A stretch of DNA of 64,000 bases from Nostoc sp. UCD121 (GTDB lineage: Bacteria; Cyanobacteriota; Cyanobacteriia; Cyanobacteriales; Nostocaceae), in assembly GCF_014222285.1 (NCBI RefSeq), contig NZ_JACKZS010000013.1, forward strand, positions 1-64,000, written 5' to 3'. The notes below the pieces were generated by a model. That model did not search any database. It was given only the letters and a program-made list of their open reading frames with translations, and was not told the DNA's origin. This document shows positions 42,657 through 51,658 of the stretch, one piece after another (the stretch's first letter is position 1; every line of letters begins with the position of its first letter). Both the position numbers and the translations under genes were made by a program.

Positions 42657-43508
42657 TTAGCTTGTTGTTTGCCGTTTAAAAATCACCATTTCAGTACCGA
42701 CAACTGGGTTACGCGCTATCAGCTTATCTTGGGAATCGATAATTTCTAAATGGGTAAAATCAAGTTCTTGAGAACGTTGTAATATCTCCGCAGCTAGTTT
42801 GTCTTGCTGGGATTCTTTGAGAGTGTACCAATCATCACTAATTTTGACAATCAAGTTACTCGTGCGGAAGTTGGCTTGAATTGACTTTATCAGACCAGAG
42901 GCAATGCGATCGCTAATTTCGGCTACCTGATTTTCAATAGCCGCAATCAAAGCTTGTTCTGGTGTCAATTCTATAGCTGGTGTCGGCGTTGGTGTTGGGG
43001 TGGGAATTGGTTCAGGTTCCGGCGGTGGCGTAATTTTCTCTGGTGGCTGTGGCGGCTGCGGTTCTGGTACAACTGACTCCGGTGGAATAGTTATTGTTGG
43101 TGTCGGTGTAGGAACCTCTTCAACTGGAGGAACCGTTGCGATTTCAGTAGGTTTACCAGTAAAGACAGTTGTAGTTGTCCAAACGAGAATTACAGCAATT
43201 CCAGTCACAATTCCCGTCAAAGCTGTATCTGATAACTTTGTTGACAAATTTGATGGCAAAAACAAGCGGATTGTCCTTAACAGTCCACCCCATCGCAACT
43301 GAAGCTGCTGGAAAAAGCCGGGTGTTTCCTTAGTACCTGATGGGGGTGCTGTCTCCAGTTTGTCCACCGTTACTTCTAAAACCCCAATCGTCCCTCGGAG
43401 AACTTGGATAATTTTAGCCTTCCAAAATGGCTGAACTCTCTGGTAAGGTTTTTGGGGAGGTTGAGTTACTTGCTCATCCGTCGGTTTTGACTGATTGTCT
43501 TGTGACAT
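42657..43508 (-). CDS. proline-rich single-span membrane protein
   Basis: The 283-residue protein has an N-terminal cytoplasmic region of about 95 residues, a span at about 99-118 (TGIVTGIAVILVWTTTTVF), a Pro/Glu/Thr linker (about 120-185, with PTPTPTPTPAIELTP) and a C-terminal domain of about 95 residues (ALIAAIENQVAEISDRIASG; LDFTHLEIIDSQDKLIARNP). The proline linker probably spans the peptidoglycan. I recognise no family for the terminal domain. It is leftward, upstream of the heptamer array. Confidence 0.75.
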   Translation of the reverse strand: MSQDNQSKPTDEQVTQPPQKPYQRVQPFWKAKIIQVLRGTIGVLEVTVDKLETAPPSGTKETPGFFQQLQLRWGGLLRTIRLFLPSNLSTKLSDTALTGIVTGIAVILVWTTTTVFTGKPTEIATVPPVEEVPTPTPTITIPPESVVPEPQPPQPPEKITPPPEPEPIPTPTPTPTPAIELTPEQALIAAIENQVAEISDRIASGLIKSIQANFRTSNLIVKISDDWYTLKESQQDKLAAEILQRSQELDFTHLEIIDSQDKLIARNPVVGTEMVIFKRQTTS

Positions 43509-43643
43509 GGAACTTTCACCAAAAGCAGCGAATCAAAGACAAACAACGTACATTATTACTGGTGCTGCCTTCTTTTGCCTTAATGTATCACTTCGTTGCA
43601 CATTGCTTCAGCTAAACTGACTATTTATTAAATTTGGTGACTT

Positions 43644-44561
43644 ATGAAACTGAAACGCCGTCAATTTTTATTTTTAAGTAGCGTCAGCACCATTGGTACA
43701 GGATTTTTAAGCTGGATGTTAGCTCATCAAAATCATCAAAGTGCTGATATTGGCGATTCAACAACAGCTATAGCTGCTAACCCAAGCAAAAAAGACTTGT
43801 TATTACGTTTTGTGTCTGTAGCTGATACGGGGACTGGAGCTAAAGGACAGTATGCTGTGGCTGGAGCGATGAATGCATATCATAAACAAAATCCTTATGA
43901 TTTAGTCGTTTTAGCTGGAGATAACATTTACAATAACGGCGAAATTGAGAAAATTGGTGCAGTTTTTGAGCGTCCTTATCAAGGTTTACTCAAGCAAGGT
44001 GTGAAATTTTATGCTTGTTTAGGTAATCACGATATTCGTACTGCCAATGGCGATCCCCAAGTCAAATATGCTGGCTTTAATATGAAGGGACGTTACTATA
44101 CATTTAAACGTAATCAAGTACAATTTTTCGCTTTAGATACTAACGGTAATGCTGATTGGAAAAACCAGTTAAATTGGTTAGAAAAAGAATTAAGTCTTAG
44201 TAAAGCTCCTTGGAAAGTCGTATTTGGCCATCATCCGATTTATTCATCGGGTCAGTATGGGAGTAATCCAGATTTTACTAAAACTTTCACTCCTCTATTT
44301 AAAAAATACGGCGTTCAACTTTACATCAATGGTCACGAACACAATTATGAACGCACTCGTGCTATTGATGGGACAACTTACTTAATTTGTGGTGCAGGTG
44401 CTGGTAATCGTCCTGTAGGGCGTTCTGAGTGGACAGGGTATTCTACCAGTGATTTAAGTTTTGCCTCTTATGAGGTGTATAAAGATAGAATAGAAATAAG
44501 TGCGATCGCTACTAATAATCGCGTATTTGATAAAGGCATTATTCAATTAAAATCAGTTTAG
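43644..44561 (+). CDS. Tat-exported metallophosphoesterase (acid phosphatase-like)
   Basis: The N-terminus has a twin-arginine signal (KLKRRQFLFLSSVSTIG). The mature protein is a calcineurin-type phosphoesterase with the metal motifs in order: DTGTG (about 60), AGDNIYN, LGNHDIR, FGHHPIY and NGHEHNYER. The spacing resembles purple acid phosphatases. The length of 305 residues is normal for a single domain. Export by Tat implies folding with metal in the cytosol and activity in the periplasm, probably in phosphate scavenging; no Pho box was identified. The ATG follows no strong SD. Confidence 0.88.
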   Translation: MKLKRRQFLFLSSVSTIGTGFLSWMLAHQNHQSADIGDSTTAIAANPSKKDLLLRFVSVADTGTGAKGQYAVAGAMNAYHKQNPYDLVVLAGDNIYNNGEIEKIGAVFERPYQGLLKQGVKFYACLGNHDIRTANGDPQVKYAGFNMKGRYYTFKRNQVQFFALDTNGNADWKNQLNWLEKELSLSKAPWKVVFGHHPIYSSGQYGSNPDFTKTFTPLFKKYGVQLYINGHEHNYERTRAIDGTTYLICGAGAGNRPVGRSEWTGYSTSDLSFASYEVYKDRIEISAIATNNRVFDKGIIQLKSV

Positions 44562-44659
44562 TTCTATGACTCAGCAAGAACTTACTTCTGCACTCAAGAA
44601 TACTTTAGAATCGTACCAAGCATCAAATGCTATATAAAATACTTTTACAAAAAGCAAAT

Positions 44660-44790
44660 ATACCAAGCGATTAGAAATCGCGGCTACGCGGACTCGAAGA
44701 ATTTGAAACCCACGGAGGTGGGTTTTGTTTGTATAGCCGCGTAAAGCCTTCTCTACGAGAGGCTGCGCCAACGGCATAGCTTCGCTTAAC
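44660..44790. repeat. structured composite repeat
   Basis: GCGATTAGAAATCGC, AACCCACGGAGGTGGGTT, and outer CGCGGCTA/TAGCCGCG arms form nested hairpins from about 44666 to 44741. A CTACGAGAGGCTGCGCCAAC dispersed repeat (44750-44790) follows. The gap 44562-45019 also holds a 23-codon frame from 44567 (MTQQELTSALKNTLESYQAS) that I cannot support as a gene. Confidence 0.65.
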
Positions 44791-45019
44791 GCGTCAGCGT
44801 GCCGGAGGCTCTATTCCATTCGCCAGGGCAAACGTGTTTTTACTGTCGCGTTCATTGTTACCTGGTCGCAATTCATCTCCCGTTAGTCTTTCCTCCGTAA
44901 GACTGTAACGCGAATCCTCTTACTCCATTAAGATATATTTCACAGGAGCAGCAAACATCTTCTGAATATGGGTTTAGATTTGGAAAAACCCTTTGTTCTT
45001 AACATCGGGTTACAAGTAT

Positions 45020-46372
45020 ATGTTTTCTGAAGTTAAAAAATGTTTTGTGTTAGCCGTACCATTGGCAGCAGCACAATTGGCTCAATCTGCAACTGGTTTT
45101 GTGGATACGGTAATGATGGGCTGGTTGGGAAGTCAGACTATTGCATCTGGAGGTTTGGGAGTTGTTCTCTTTAGTTTTTGTCTGTTGATCGTTAGTGGTA
45201 TCCTTTCTGCTGTCAGTCCGTTAGCTGCCCAAGCATACGGGACTGGAAATAGAGAAAAAGTTGGCGCAATTGTCCGGCTTGGACTAGGGATAGCTCTGGT
45301 ACTAGGAATACCAACTACATTACTGATTTACAATGGAGGTGCTTTACTACTTCTACTAGGGCAGAATGCTAACACAGTAGTACTAGCAGAGATTTATTTA
45401 AGAGCGATCGCACTGGGTTTTATTCCTGCTTTAGGCTTTGCAGTACTTAAAAGCTTTCTTGCTGCTCTATTTCAACCGAAATTAGTGATGGTAACTGTGG
45501 TTTTGGGTACTCTGCTCAACTTCACAGCTAACTATGTGCTGATGTTTGGCAAACTGGGATTCCCTGCACTGGGTTTAGCTGGTATCGGTTGGGCAAGCAC
45601 ATTCTCACTTTGGAGTATGTTTGTTGCTTTGATAGTTTATATATGTAATCAGCCTCGGTTTGCAGTTTACGGTATTTTTCGACCTTTATCTAAAAAAGCT
45701 TTTTCCCTAGAGCATCGCCGGATCATTAGTGAGATTTTTCAGGTTGGATTGCCAATTGGAGGGCTGATTGCAGTCGAAGGGGGACTGTTCACCGTTGTTA
45801 CTTTCATAATAGGACAATTAGGAACAAACGCTCTTGCTGCCCATCAAATTGCTTTACAAACAATTTCGATATCATTCCAGATGGCAGTAGGCATTTCTCT
45901 AGCGACAACAGTACGTGTTGGGCAGTTAGTTGGACAAAATGAACTGCTTGCTACTCGTCTGGCTGGATATGTAGGTATTGCTATTGCAGCTTTATCTATG
46001 GCTGTAGTAGGCATGACATTTTGGTTAGTACCAAAGTCAATTATTTCTCTTTATATTGACATTAACGATCCAAACAATGCAGATGTGGTTGTCCTCGCAG
46101 TGAAATTGCTGGGAGTGGCAGCGATTTTTCAAATATTTGACGGTGTGCAAGTTACTGCGGGGGCAGCATTACGCGGACTAAAAGACACTCGAATTCCGAT
46201 GTTTATTGGGATTTTTGCTTATTGGTGCGTTGGTTTATTGACTGGTTATACTTTTGGAATCTGGTCGGGGTATGGAGCTATTGGTCTTTGGTGGGGACTA
46301 GCTATTGGTTTAGCGATCGCTGCAATAGTCATGACTTGGCGGTTTAGCAAGAAAACAACTAGCCACGGGTAA
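45020..46372 (+). CDS. MATE-family multidrug/cation exporter
   Basis: From the ATG at 45020 the 450-residue protein has twelve hydrophobic spans in two similar halves. The MATE signatures VKKCFVLAVPLAAAQLAQSA and, in the second half, LPIGGLIAVEGGLFTVVTFI are clear. TM1 and TM7 begin each half. It exports organic cations in exchange for sodium or protons; the substrate is unknown. An upstream start at 44993 would add nine residues, MFLTSGYKY, without support. A fragment of a duplicated monooxygenase gene follows immediately. Confidence 0.88.
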   Translation: MFSEVKKCFVLAVPLAAAQLAQSATGFVDTVMMGWLGSQTIASGGLGVVLFSFCLLIVSGILSAVSPLAAQAYGTGNREKVGAIVRLGLGIALVLGIPTTLLIYNGGALLLLLGQNANTVVLAEIYLRAIALGFIPALGFAVLKSFLAALFQPKLVMVTVVLGTLLNFTANYVLMFGKLGFPALGLAGIGWASTFSLWSMFVALIVYICNQPRFAVYGIFRPLSKKAFSLEHRRIISEIFQVGLPIGGLIAVEGGLFTVVTFIIGQLGTNALAAHQIALQTISISFQMAVGISLATTVRVGQLVGQNELLATRLAGYVGIAIAALSMAVVGMTFWLVPKSIISLYIDINDPNNADVVVLAVKLLGVAAIFQIFDGVQVTAGAALRGLKDTRIPMFIGIFAYWCVGLLTGYTFGIWSGYGAIGLWWGLAIGLAIAAIVMTWRFSKKTTSHG

Positions 46373-46385
46373 TGGATAGCTTACT

Positions 46386-46535
46386 TATTACTTGTAAAAT
46401 GGGAAACTTTAGAATCTCATACTGTAGGATTTAGAAATTCTGCTGAGTATCAAGAGTGGAAAAAACTTCTACATCATTTTATGAGCCATTTCCTACTGTT
46501 GAACACTTTGAAGAAATTGAAATATGAAAAATAAG
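46386..46535 (+). pseudogene. duplicated 3' fragment of the monooxygenase gene
   Basis: Bases 46386-46535 match 47868-48004 region of the ABM gene almost base for base (GGGAAACTTTAGAATCTCAT, then the same downstream order), including sequence past the stop. One T is lost in the ATTTTT run before ATGAG, so the frame is broken; no 5' part is present. The globin gene lies between the two copies. Confidence 0.85.
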
Positions 46536-46566
46536 AACCCTGACTTCTTTGAAAAATCGGGGTTCT
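46534..46566. repeat. palindromic dispersed repeat, copy 3
   Basis: AGAACCC and GGGTTCT arms enclose a CTGACTTCTTTGAAAAATCG loop related to the 3337-3369 palindrome. It joins the end of the duplicated fragment. Confidence 0.5.
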
Positions 46567-46633
46567 GCGATTGCATTACTCTACTCATTACAACTGCTCT
46601 ACTTTTGGGTCAACAATCTTTCTTCATGCCCGT

Positions 46634-47173
46634 CTATAACTTTTCAACAATCTGGTCTCTAAGACTATTGGCAAATTCCAGCACTTGGTTTTTCTCTGGT
46701 TGCTTGACCCCATTTTTATCAAGGGCTAGCGCTATATCATTAACAAAAGCATAAAATTCACCATTAGTGAGACCTTCGCCAATTCCAGTATGAGAAAGCT
46801 TCATAGTCCGCCCAGTATACACACAAGGGCCACCTGCTGCTTGGCAGAATTGAGCTATCAGCAACTCACGCAGTCGCTGTTTTGAGTTGGTACTCAAGCC
46901 AATAAAGTATTTACCAATCAATGGGTCAGCAAATATCTTTTCTGCGGAATCGTCAATGACTGCGGCAATTGCATTGTAGCCTCCTAATCTATTATAGAGA
47001 GAGCCTCCTGCTGAATTATGGGCTATAGTCACTTCCTCTGCTGATAGTTGATCTGGCGGTGTTGTCGTGGAAATAGCCAAACTAGGGCTTAACCTGAAAA
47101 TAGTCACAACCATGATTGTGATACAAAGCAATGTTAATCCGAAAACTTTTGGAAATAGGTTTTGCATTTTCAT
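46634..47173 (-). CDS. truncated hemoglobin with N-terminal signal/anchor
   Basis: I chose the ATG at 47173, with GAGGGG about eight bases upstream. The 179-residue protein has a hydrophobic N-terminal segment (VFGLTLLCITIMVVTIF, about 9-25) that could be a signal peptide or anchor. A linker of about 35 residues precedes a group 1 truncated globin domain (about 58-178). The domain has the LYNRLGGYNAIAAVIDD start, the MKLSHTGIG segment with the proximal histidine, and a DIALALDKNGVKQPE helix. Most cyanobacterial GlbN proteins lack such an extension. It may handle NO or O2 at the membrane; that is inference. Confidence 0.8.
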   Translation of the reverse strand: MKMQNLFPKVFGLTLLCITIMVVTIFRLSPSLAISTTTPPDQLSAEEVTIAHNSAGGSLYNRLGGYNAIAAVIDDSAEKIFADPLIGKYFIGLSTNSKQRLRELLIAQFCQAAGGPCVYTGRTMKLSHTGIGEGLTNGEFYAFVNDIALALDKNGVKQPEKNQVLEFANSLRDQIVEKL

Positions 47174-47422
47174 CGTCAAAGCCCCTCTGTTAAGTTTGAT
47201 GCTGGATCAGTTTTGTTAATTCACACAATAAAATTCGGCTACAAAGATGAAGCCTAAAAAACAACCGAATTTATGACTACTAAAATTTGTATGGAATGTC
47301 TCGAAAACTTTGTAGTTCTGACTTTATTCCATAGTAAATTTCTGAGAAAATCAAAGACTTTCTCATCTTTTTAATAGCAATGCCTGAAATATAGAACACG
47401 CATTTTTAGGAAATATTGCGCC

Positions 47423-47472
47423 CAAACAGAACTTGTTTTAAAAGCACTTACTTTTAAAACAAGTTCTGTTTG
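47423..47472. repeat. 22-bp perfect hairpin between divergent genes
   Basis: Bases 47423-47444 and 47451-47472 are exact reverse complements with a six-base CACTTA spacer (core CAGAACTTGTTTTAAAAG). No T-run defines it as a terminator. It lies in the 530-bp gap between the divergently transcribed globin and monooxygenase genes, which is otherwise AT-rich and non-coding. Confidence 0.8.
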
Positions 47473-47703
47473 ATTGATCAAGCAAGAAGTATACTACCAC
47501 TGATCTCACAAATATTTAATTATTAGAATAAAAAACTTACGTTTCCTACTTTTTCGACTTTTTAAAATACATATAATTTATTGAAAGGTTTGCTTAGAAA
47601 ATCAGTTCATCTTCAAAAACAAAGTTAATGCTCACATTTTCATGAGTAAATATGCTTAAAATTATACTAAATAACATTAGTCCAATTGTCACCGCAAAAC
47701 TTT

Positions 47704-47997
47704 ATGATTCTTGAGGCAGTTATTCTTAATGTCAAATCTGGTCTAGAATCAGAGTTTGAAGCTGCTTTCAAAAAAGCTTCTAAAATTATTTCCTCAATGG
47801 ATGGATATTTATCCCATGAATTGCATAAATGTATAGAAGTCCAAGGTAAATATTTATTACTTGTCAGATGGGAAACTTTAGAATCTCATACTGTAGAATT
47901 TAGAAATTCTGCTGAGTATCAAGAGTGGAAAAAACTTCTGCATCATTTTTATGAACCATTTCCTACTGTTGAACACTTTGAAGAAATTGAAATATAA
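47704..47997 (+). CDS. antibiotic biosynthesis monooxygenase-like (ABM) protein
   Basis: The 97-residue dimeric alpha/beta-barrel-type protein starts MILEAVILNVKSGLESEFEA and has the ABM helix-strand order with YLSHELHKC, LLLVRWETLESH and [15 protein letters not shown] proteins include heme or quinol monooxygenases; the residues that would define a heme oxygenase are not clear here. A TTG at 47686 adds six residues but the ATG at 47704 is the usual family start. Its 3' half was copied to 46386-46535. It is divergent from the globin gene. Confidence 0.82.
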   Translation: MILEAVILNVKSGLESEFEAAFKKASKIISSMDGYLSHELHKCIEVQGKYLLLVRWETLESHTVEFRNSAEYQEWKKLLHHFYEPFPTVEHFEEIEI

Positions 47998-48684
47998 AAA
48001 ATAAGTCGTAAGGGTTTAGCATTGCTCATTGGTGCAAACTTAACATAAAACCCTTGTCAAGACGCGATATTAAGTTCATTTACTGACCGTTACTCACCGC
48101 GTCACCCCACTCCGGTTTTGTCTAAAGCCAAAACCGCCCCTCCCCTTACCAAGGCTACGGTGTACACACAAGTCTGGAATAGCTGATTAACTAAGGTTTT
48201 ACCCCACCCTAACCCTCCCCTTATAAAGGGGAGACACTGCGTTGGGCGGCTTTACCGACTTGAAGCATGTGGCGTGAGGGAACAAGATTTTCCAGTTTCC
48301 CCCCAATACATCGGGGGGATTAAGGGGGATAATTTGACTTGTGTGTAAACTATAGGGTTACGAAGGGTAATGCGTGTGTGAGACAAGCATTTGAGATACT
48401 TTGCAAACACCATAACATCGCAAAGCTTTCTTTGCTGTAGCCGTCTAGCAGTTTTAAGAGAATAAGTTACAACAACTCATCCTTTGATAAGTTCAGAAGA
48501 AGCTGGAGTTAATGCAACTTAAGTTCAACTTATAGATGTTGATGTTTTAGTTACAAATACTCGTTTTTAGATAAGTAAAACTAAAGTTGGATTTAAATCA
48601 ATTTAATCATTGATTATAAAAACTCCAAAAATGATAAGTAAAATAGGAGTTTTAGTTAATAAAACTTCTTCCTAACTTATTAAT
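47998..48684. other. non-coding gap with hairpins and decayed coding-like repeats
   Basis: It contains a CCCTCCCCTTATAAAGGGGA hairpin (about 48211-48231) and CCCCCCAATACATCGGGGGG (about 48300-48320). After 48500 there are stretches related to the downstream 42-bp repeats (GTTTTAGTTACAAATACTCG; GGAGTTTTAGTTAATAAAAC), each broken by stops. No gene is supported. Confidence 0.5.
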
Positions 48685-48810
48685 GAACAAGTTTTAGTTA
48701 CTACAGCACGTTCTGGAGTTACAAATGAACAAGTTTTAGTTACTACAGCATGTTCTGGAGTTATAAATGCTTGTTTTGTAGTTGATACAGCTTGTCCTGT
48801 AGCAACGCAC
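48685..48810. repeat. 42-bp tandem repeat, three units
   Basis: 48685-48726 and 48727-48768 are almost identical; 48769-48810 is a diverged third unit. In one plus-strand frame they encode a 14-residue repeat (EQVLVTTARSGVTN and relatives). The frame runs on into antisense of the helicase gene and has no start, so it looks like a relic. Confidence 0.75.
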
Positions 48811-48851
48811 TATCAAAATATATATAGTCCATCTGGTCGTTTATATACTTC

Positions 48852-51176
48852 TTACTCTACTCGTTGCAACTGTGCTACTTTGGGATCAACAATTTTTTGT
48901 CCTAAGCTAGCAAATTTAATTGCCACAGACATCTTACTACCCGTTCCGAAAACATGGGTAATTTCACCAAGTCCAAAGGTTTTATGTAATACTCTATCGC
49001 CTACTTGCCAATTCTGTGTTGAGTCTTGTTTTCCATTAGGAGTAGAGGCACTCTTGGTATAGCTTTGACGACTTGCGCGTTTAGTAGATAATAATTCTTC
49101 TGGTAATTCGTCGAGAAATTGCGATCGCATCGCAGGTTCACGAGAACCATACAAACGACGTTCCCGCGCGTGTGATAAAAATAACCGCTCTTGGGCGCGA
49201 GTAATTCCCACATAACACAGGCGGCGTTCTTCTTCCAAAGATGCAGGATCGCTTAGGGAACGGTAGCCGGGAAATAGCCCCTGTTCTAATCCCACCAAAA
49301 AGACTACGGGAAATTCCAAACCTTTGGAAGCGTGCAAAGTCATCAAAGAAACGGCTGTCTGTCCTTCTTTTAAATTATCCAAATCGGAACTGAGGGCGGC
49401 ACTACTCAGAAAATCTCGCAGGGAAATCTCTTCGTTTTCTTCTTGAAATTGCAGTGCAGCGTTATAAAGTTCCTGAACGTTTTGTACCCGATCTGTGGCT
49501 TCATCTGTGCCTTGATTCATCAAGTCTTGAACGTAACCAGAATCTTCTAATATTCCTTGCAAAACCTCTGTCACCGGAAGCGTAGCGACTTGTGCTTGCC
49601 AACGGCTAATGATTGCGGCAAAGTTATTTACAGCTTTTGTCGCCCGTCCAGCTAATGTATTAACTGATGTTTCATCGCTGAGTATTTCCCACAAAGTCGT
49701 CCCTAATTGCTGAGATGCGTTCATCAAAGCGTCAATAGTGGTTTTGCCAATTCCCCGCCGGGGAGTATTAATAACTCGTAATAAACTGACTGTATCAGCC
49801 GGATTATTTATCGCTCTTAAATAAGCGACGACATCTTTAATTTCTTTGCGATCGTAAAATCTCATTCCCCCCACAACTGTGTAAGGAATTTGATATTTCA
49901 CCAACAATTCTTCAAAGGGACGAGATTGAGCATTCGTCCGATAAAGTATAGCAAAACTACCCCAGTTTAACTCTGGATTTTGCTGTTCTAAAGTGCTAAT
50001 TTGATTAATTACAAATGCCGCTTCTGCAAGTTCTTCATCAGCTTTGTGACAAGTAATCTGTTCACCCGTCCCCCGCGTTGCCTTCAGAACTTTATCAATC
50101 CGTTGGGTGTTATTTTCAATCAGTTCATTAGCCGCTTGCAAAATGTTTTCACAAGAACGATAGTTTTCTTCTAGCTTAACCATCGTTCGGGTATCATCAT
50201 CTACCAAACCATCGCCAAAGTCTTCCTGAAAACCTAGCAGGATGGTGAAATCTGCCATCCGAAAGCTGTAAATTGATTGGTCTGCATCGCCGACAACAAA
50301 AACTGAGCGATTTTCCCATTGCCATTCGCTCTTTTTGGTTTCGCCATTAGTAACTAATAAATTAATCAGTTGATACTGAGTGCGGTTAGTATCCTGATAT
50401 TCATCTACGAGTATATGACGGAACTTGCGATGCCAGTAACTTAATACCTGCTCGTTTTGTTGAAATAATCTAGTAGGTACAAGAATAAGATCGTCAAAGT
50501 CGAGAGCGTTATTTTGTGCTAACTTATCTTGATATAAATTGTAAACTTGGGCAATTACTCGTCCGCGATAATTTGGTTGGTCTTGCTCAAATTCTTGGGG
50601 CGATAAACCTTGGTTTTTAGCGTTACTAATAGCGTAGCGAACAGAGCGAGCATCAAACTTCTTATCGTCTAAATTTAGTTCTTTATTAACGAGTTCTTTG
50701 ATCAGACTTATTACATCTGATTCATCAAAAATAGAGAAATTACGATTCCACTTGCGTCCTTTTTCGTCTACGTATTTTTCAATATCAAAGCGGAGTATGC
50801 GAGAAAAGAGACTATGGAAAGTACCACACCATAAGTCTTTGATAGTGGTTTTGTAAACTTGCGATCGCAGTTGCGTTTGTTGATATTCTGTCAATAAATC
50901 AAAACGCTGGCCGTGTTGTTTCATTGCCAGTTGTTCCGCAAACAGCCTTTGAATCCGTTCTTTCATTTCCCGTGCGGCTTTGTTGGTAAAAGTAACCGCC
51001 AAGATATGTTCTGGATCAACTTTGTGTTTCAGAATCAGATTTGCAATGCGATAAGTCAGCGCTCGTGTTTTACCGGAACCTGCGCCAGCAACAACTAGCA
51101 ACGGGCCACAGTAGTGTTCGACAGCTTGACGTTGACTAGGGTTAAGGTGACTGAGAAAGTCGATGGTTGTTGTCAT
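48852..51176 (-). CDS. ATP-dependent DNA helicase, UvrD/PcrA family
   Basis: From the ATG at 51176 the 774-residue protein has all superfamily 1A motifs: Q motif LNPSQRQAV, motif I VAGAGSGKT, Ia AVTFTNKAAREM, II ILVDEYQDTNRTQY, III GDADQSIYSFR, IV YRTNAQSR, V SLMTLHASKGLEFPVVFLVG and VI RRLCYVGITRA. The C-terminal PcrA-type domain GDRVLHKTFGLGEITHVFG is present. It unwinds DNA in nucleotide excision and mismatch repair and removes RecA. A start ten codons earlier is possible, but TTTIDFLSHLNPSQ is the usual beginning. Confidence 0.95.
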   Translation of the reverse strand: MTTTIDFLSHLNPSQRQAVEHYCGPLLVVAGAGSGKTRALTYRIANLILKHKVDPEHILAVTFTNKAAREMKERIQRLFAEQLAMKQHGQRFDLLTEYQQTQLRSQVYKTTIKDLWCGTFHSLFSRILRFDIEKYVDEKGRKWNRNFSIFDESDVISLIKELVNKELNLDDKKFDARSVRYAISNAKNQGLSPQEFEQDQPNYRGRVIAQVYNLYQDKLAQNNALDFDDLILVPTRLFQQNEQVLSYWHRKFRHILVDEYQDTNRTQYQLINLLVTNGETKKSEWQWENRSVFVVGDADQSIYSFRMADFTILLGFQEDFGDGLVDDDTRTMVKLEENYRSCENILQAANELIENNTQRIDKVLKATRGTGEQITCHKADEELAEAAFVINQISTLEQQNPELNWGSFAILYRTNAQSRPFEELLVKYQIPYTVVGGMRFYDRKEIKDVVAYLRAINNPADTVSLLRVINTPRRGIGKTTIDALMNASQQLGTTLWEILSDETSVNTLAGRATKAVNNFAAIISRWQAQVATLPVTEVLQGILEDSGYVQDLMNQGTDEATDRVQNVQELYNAALQFQEENEEISLRDFLSSAALSSDLDNLKEGQTAVSLMTLHASKGLEFPVVFLVGLEQGLFPGYRSLSDPASLEEERRLCYVGITRAQERLFLSHARERRLYGSREPAMRSQFLDELPEELLSTKRASRQSYTKSASTPNGKQDSTQNWQVGDRVLHKTFGLGEITHVFGTGSKMSVAIKFASLGQKIVDPKVAQLQRVE

Positions 51177-51312
51177 GGATGTGAAAAAGCGATTGCCTGG
51201 TGTCACATCAATAGAGAGTTGCTATTGCCCAGGTTACAATATCCTAACGAAACTTGGTCAATAAAGATTGTGTGGCAATATTCTTAACCAGAATGGTACT
51301 TTATCATGATTT

Positions 51313-51585
51313 ATGTAGAAGCAAAAAAAAGCTATACTGTTAGTCAAAGGCACATTCCAAAACGGTGTGGTTCATCCTAATGAACCAATTAAAGGGCATG
51401 AGGGGCAGTCAGTGATAATTGTGTTTGTCGAAGAAAACCGCACACCTGAGCCAGCAATGCCAGAAGACTCAGATTGGGATAAACTGAGGCAGTTGATTAA
51501 AAACTGTGCAGTTGATACAGATATTGGCGATTTGGCACACCAGCATGACCATTATCTCTATGGAATGCCAAAGCGAGAATCATAA
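51313..51585 (+). pseudogene. damaged antitoxin-like gene (AF2212-type)
   Basis: The frame reads ILLVKGTFQNGVVHPNEPIK and continues EGQSVIIVFVEE, ending HQHDHYLYGMPKRES. This resembles small cyanobacterial antitoxins of the AF2212/DUF2281 kind, which normally begin at an ATG just before the KAI sequence. Here the in-frame ATG at 51313 is followed at once by TAG. The next start is a GTG at 51367, which would lose the first beta strand. I call it a probable pseudogene; a shortened 72-residue protein from 51367 is the alternative. No toxin gene is adjacent. Confidence 0.6.
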
Positions 51586-51658
51586 CCTTGACTTTTGAGC
51601 AAGCAGGATTTACAAAACTGTTGTAAATCAAAAAATAGTGGGATTTAAGCAAGGTTTG

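Noticed and set aside
42657..43302. Gly/Val-rich plus-strand frame opposite the proline linker
   Set aside because: It is the complement of Pro/Thr codons in the membrane protein and has no independent support.
44567..44638. A 23-codon frame starting MTQQELTS after the phosphoesterase
   Set aside because: It is too short, has no visible ribosome-binding site and runs into the composite repeat; it may be a relic, but nothing proves it.
48500..48810. The 42-bp repeats as part of a translated surface protein
   Set aside because: No start codon or ribosome-binding site is present, and stops interrupt the upstream units.
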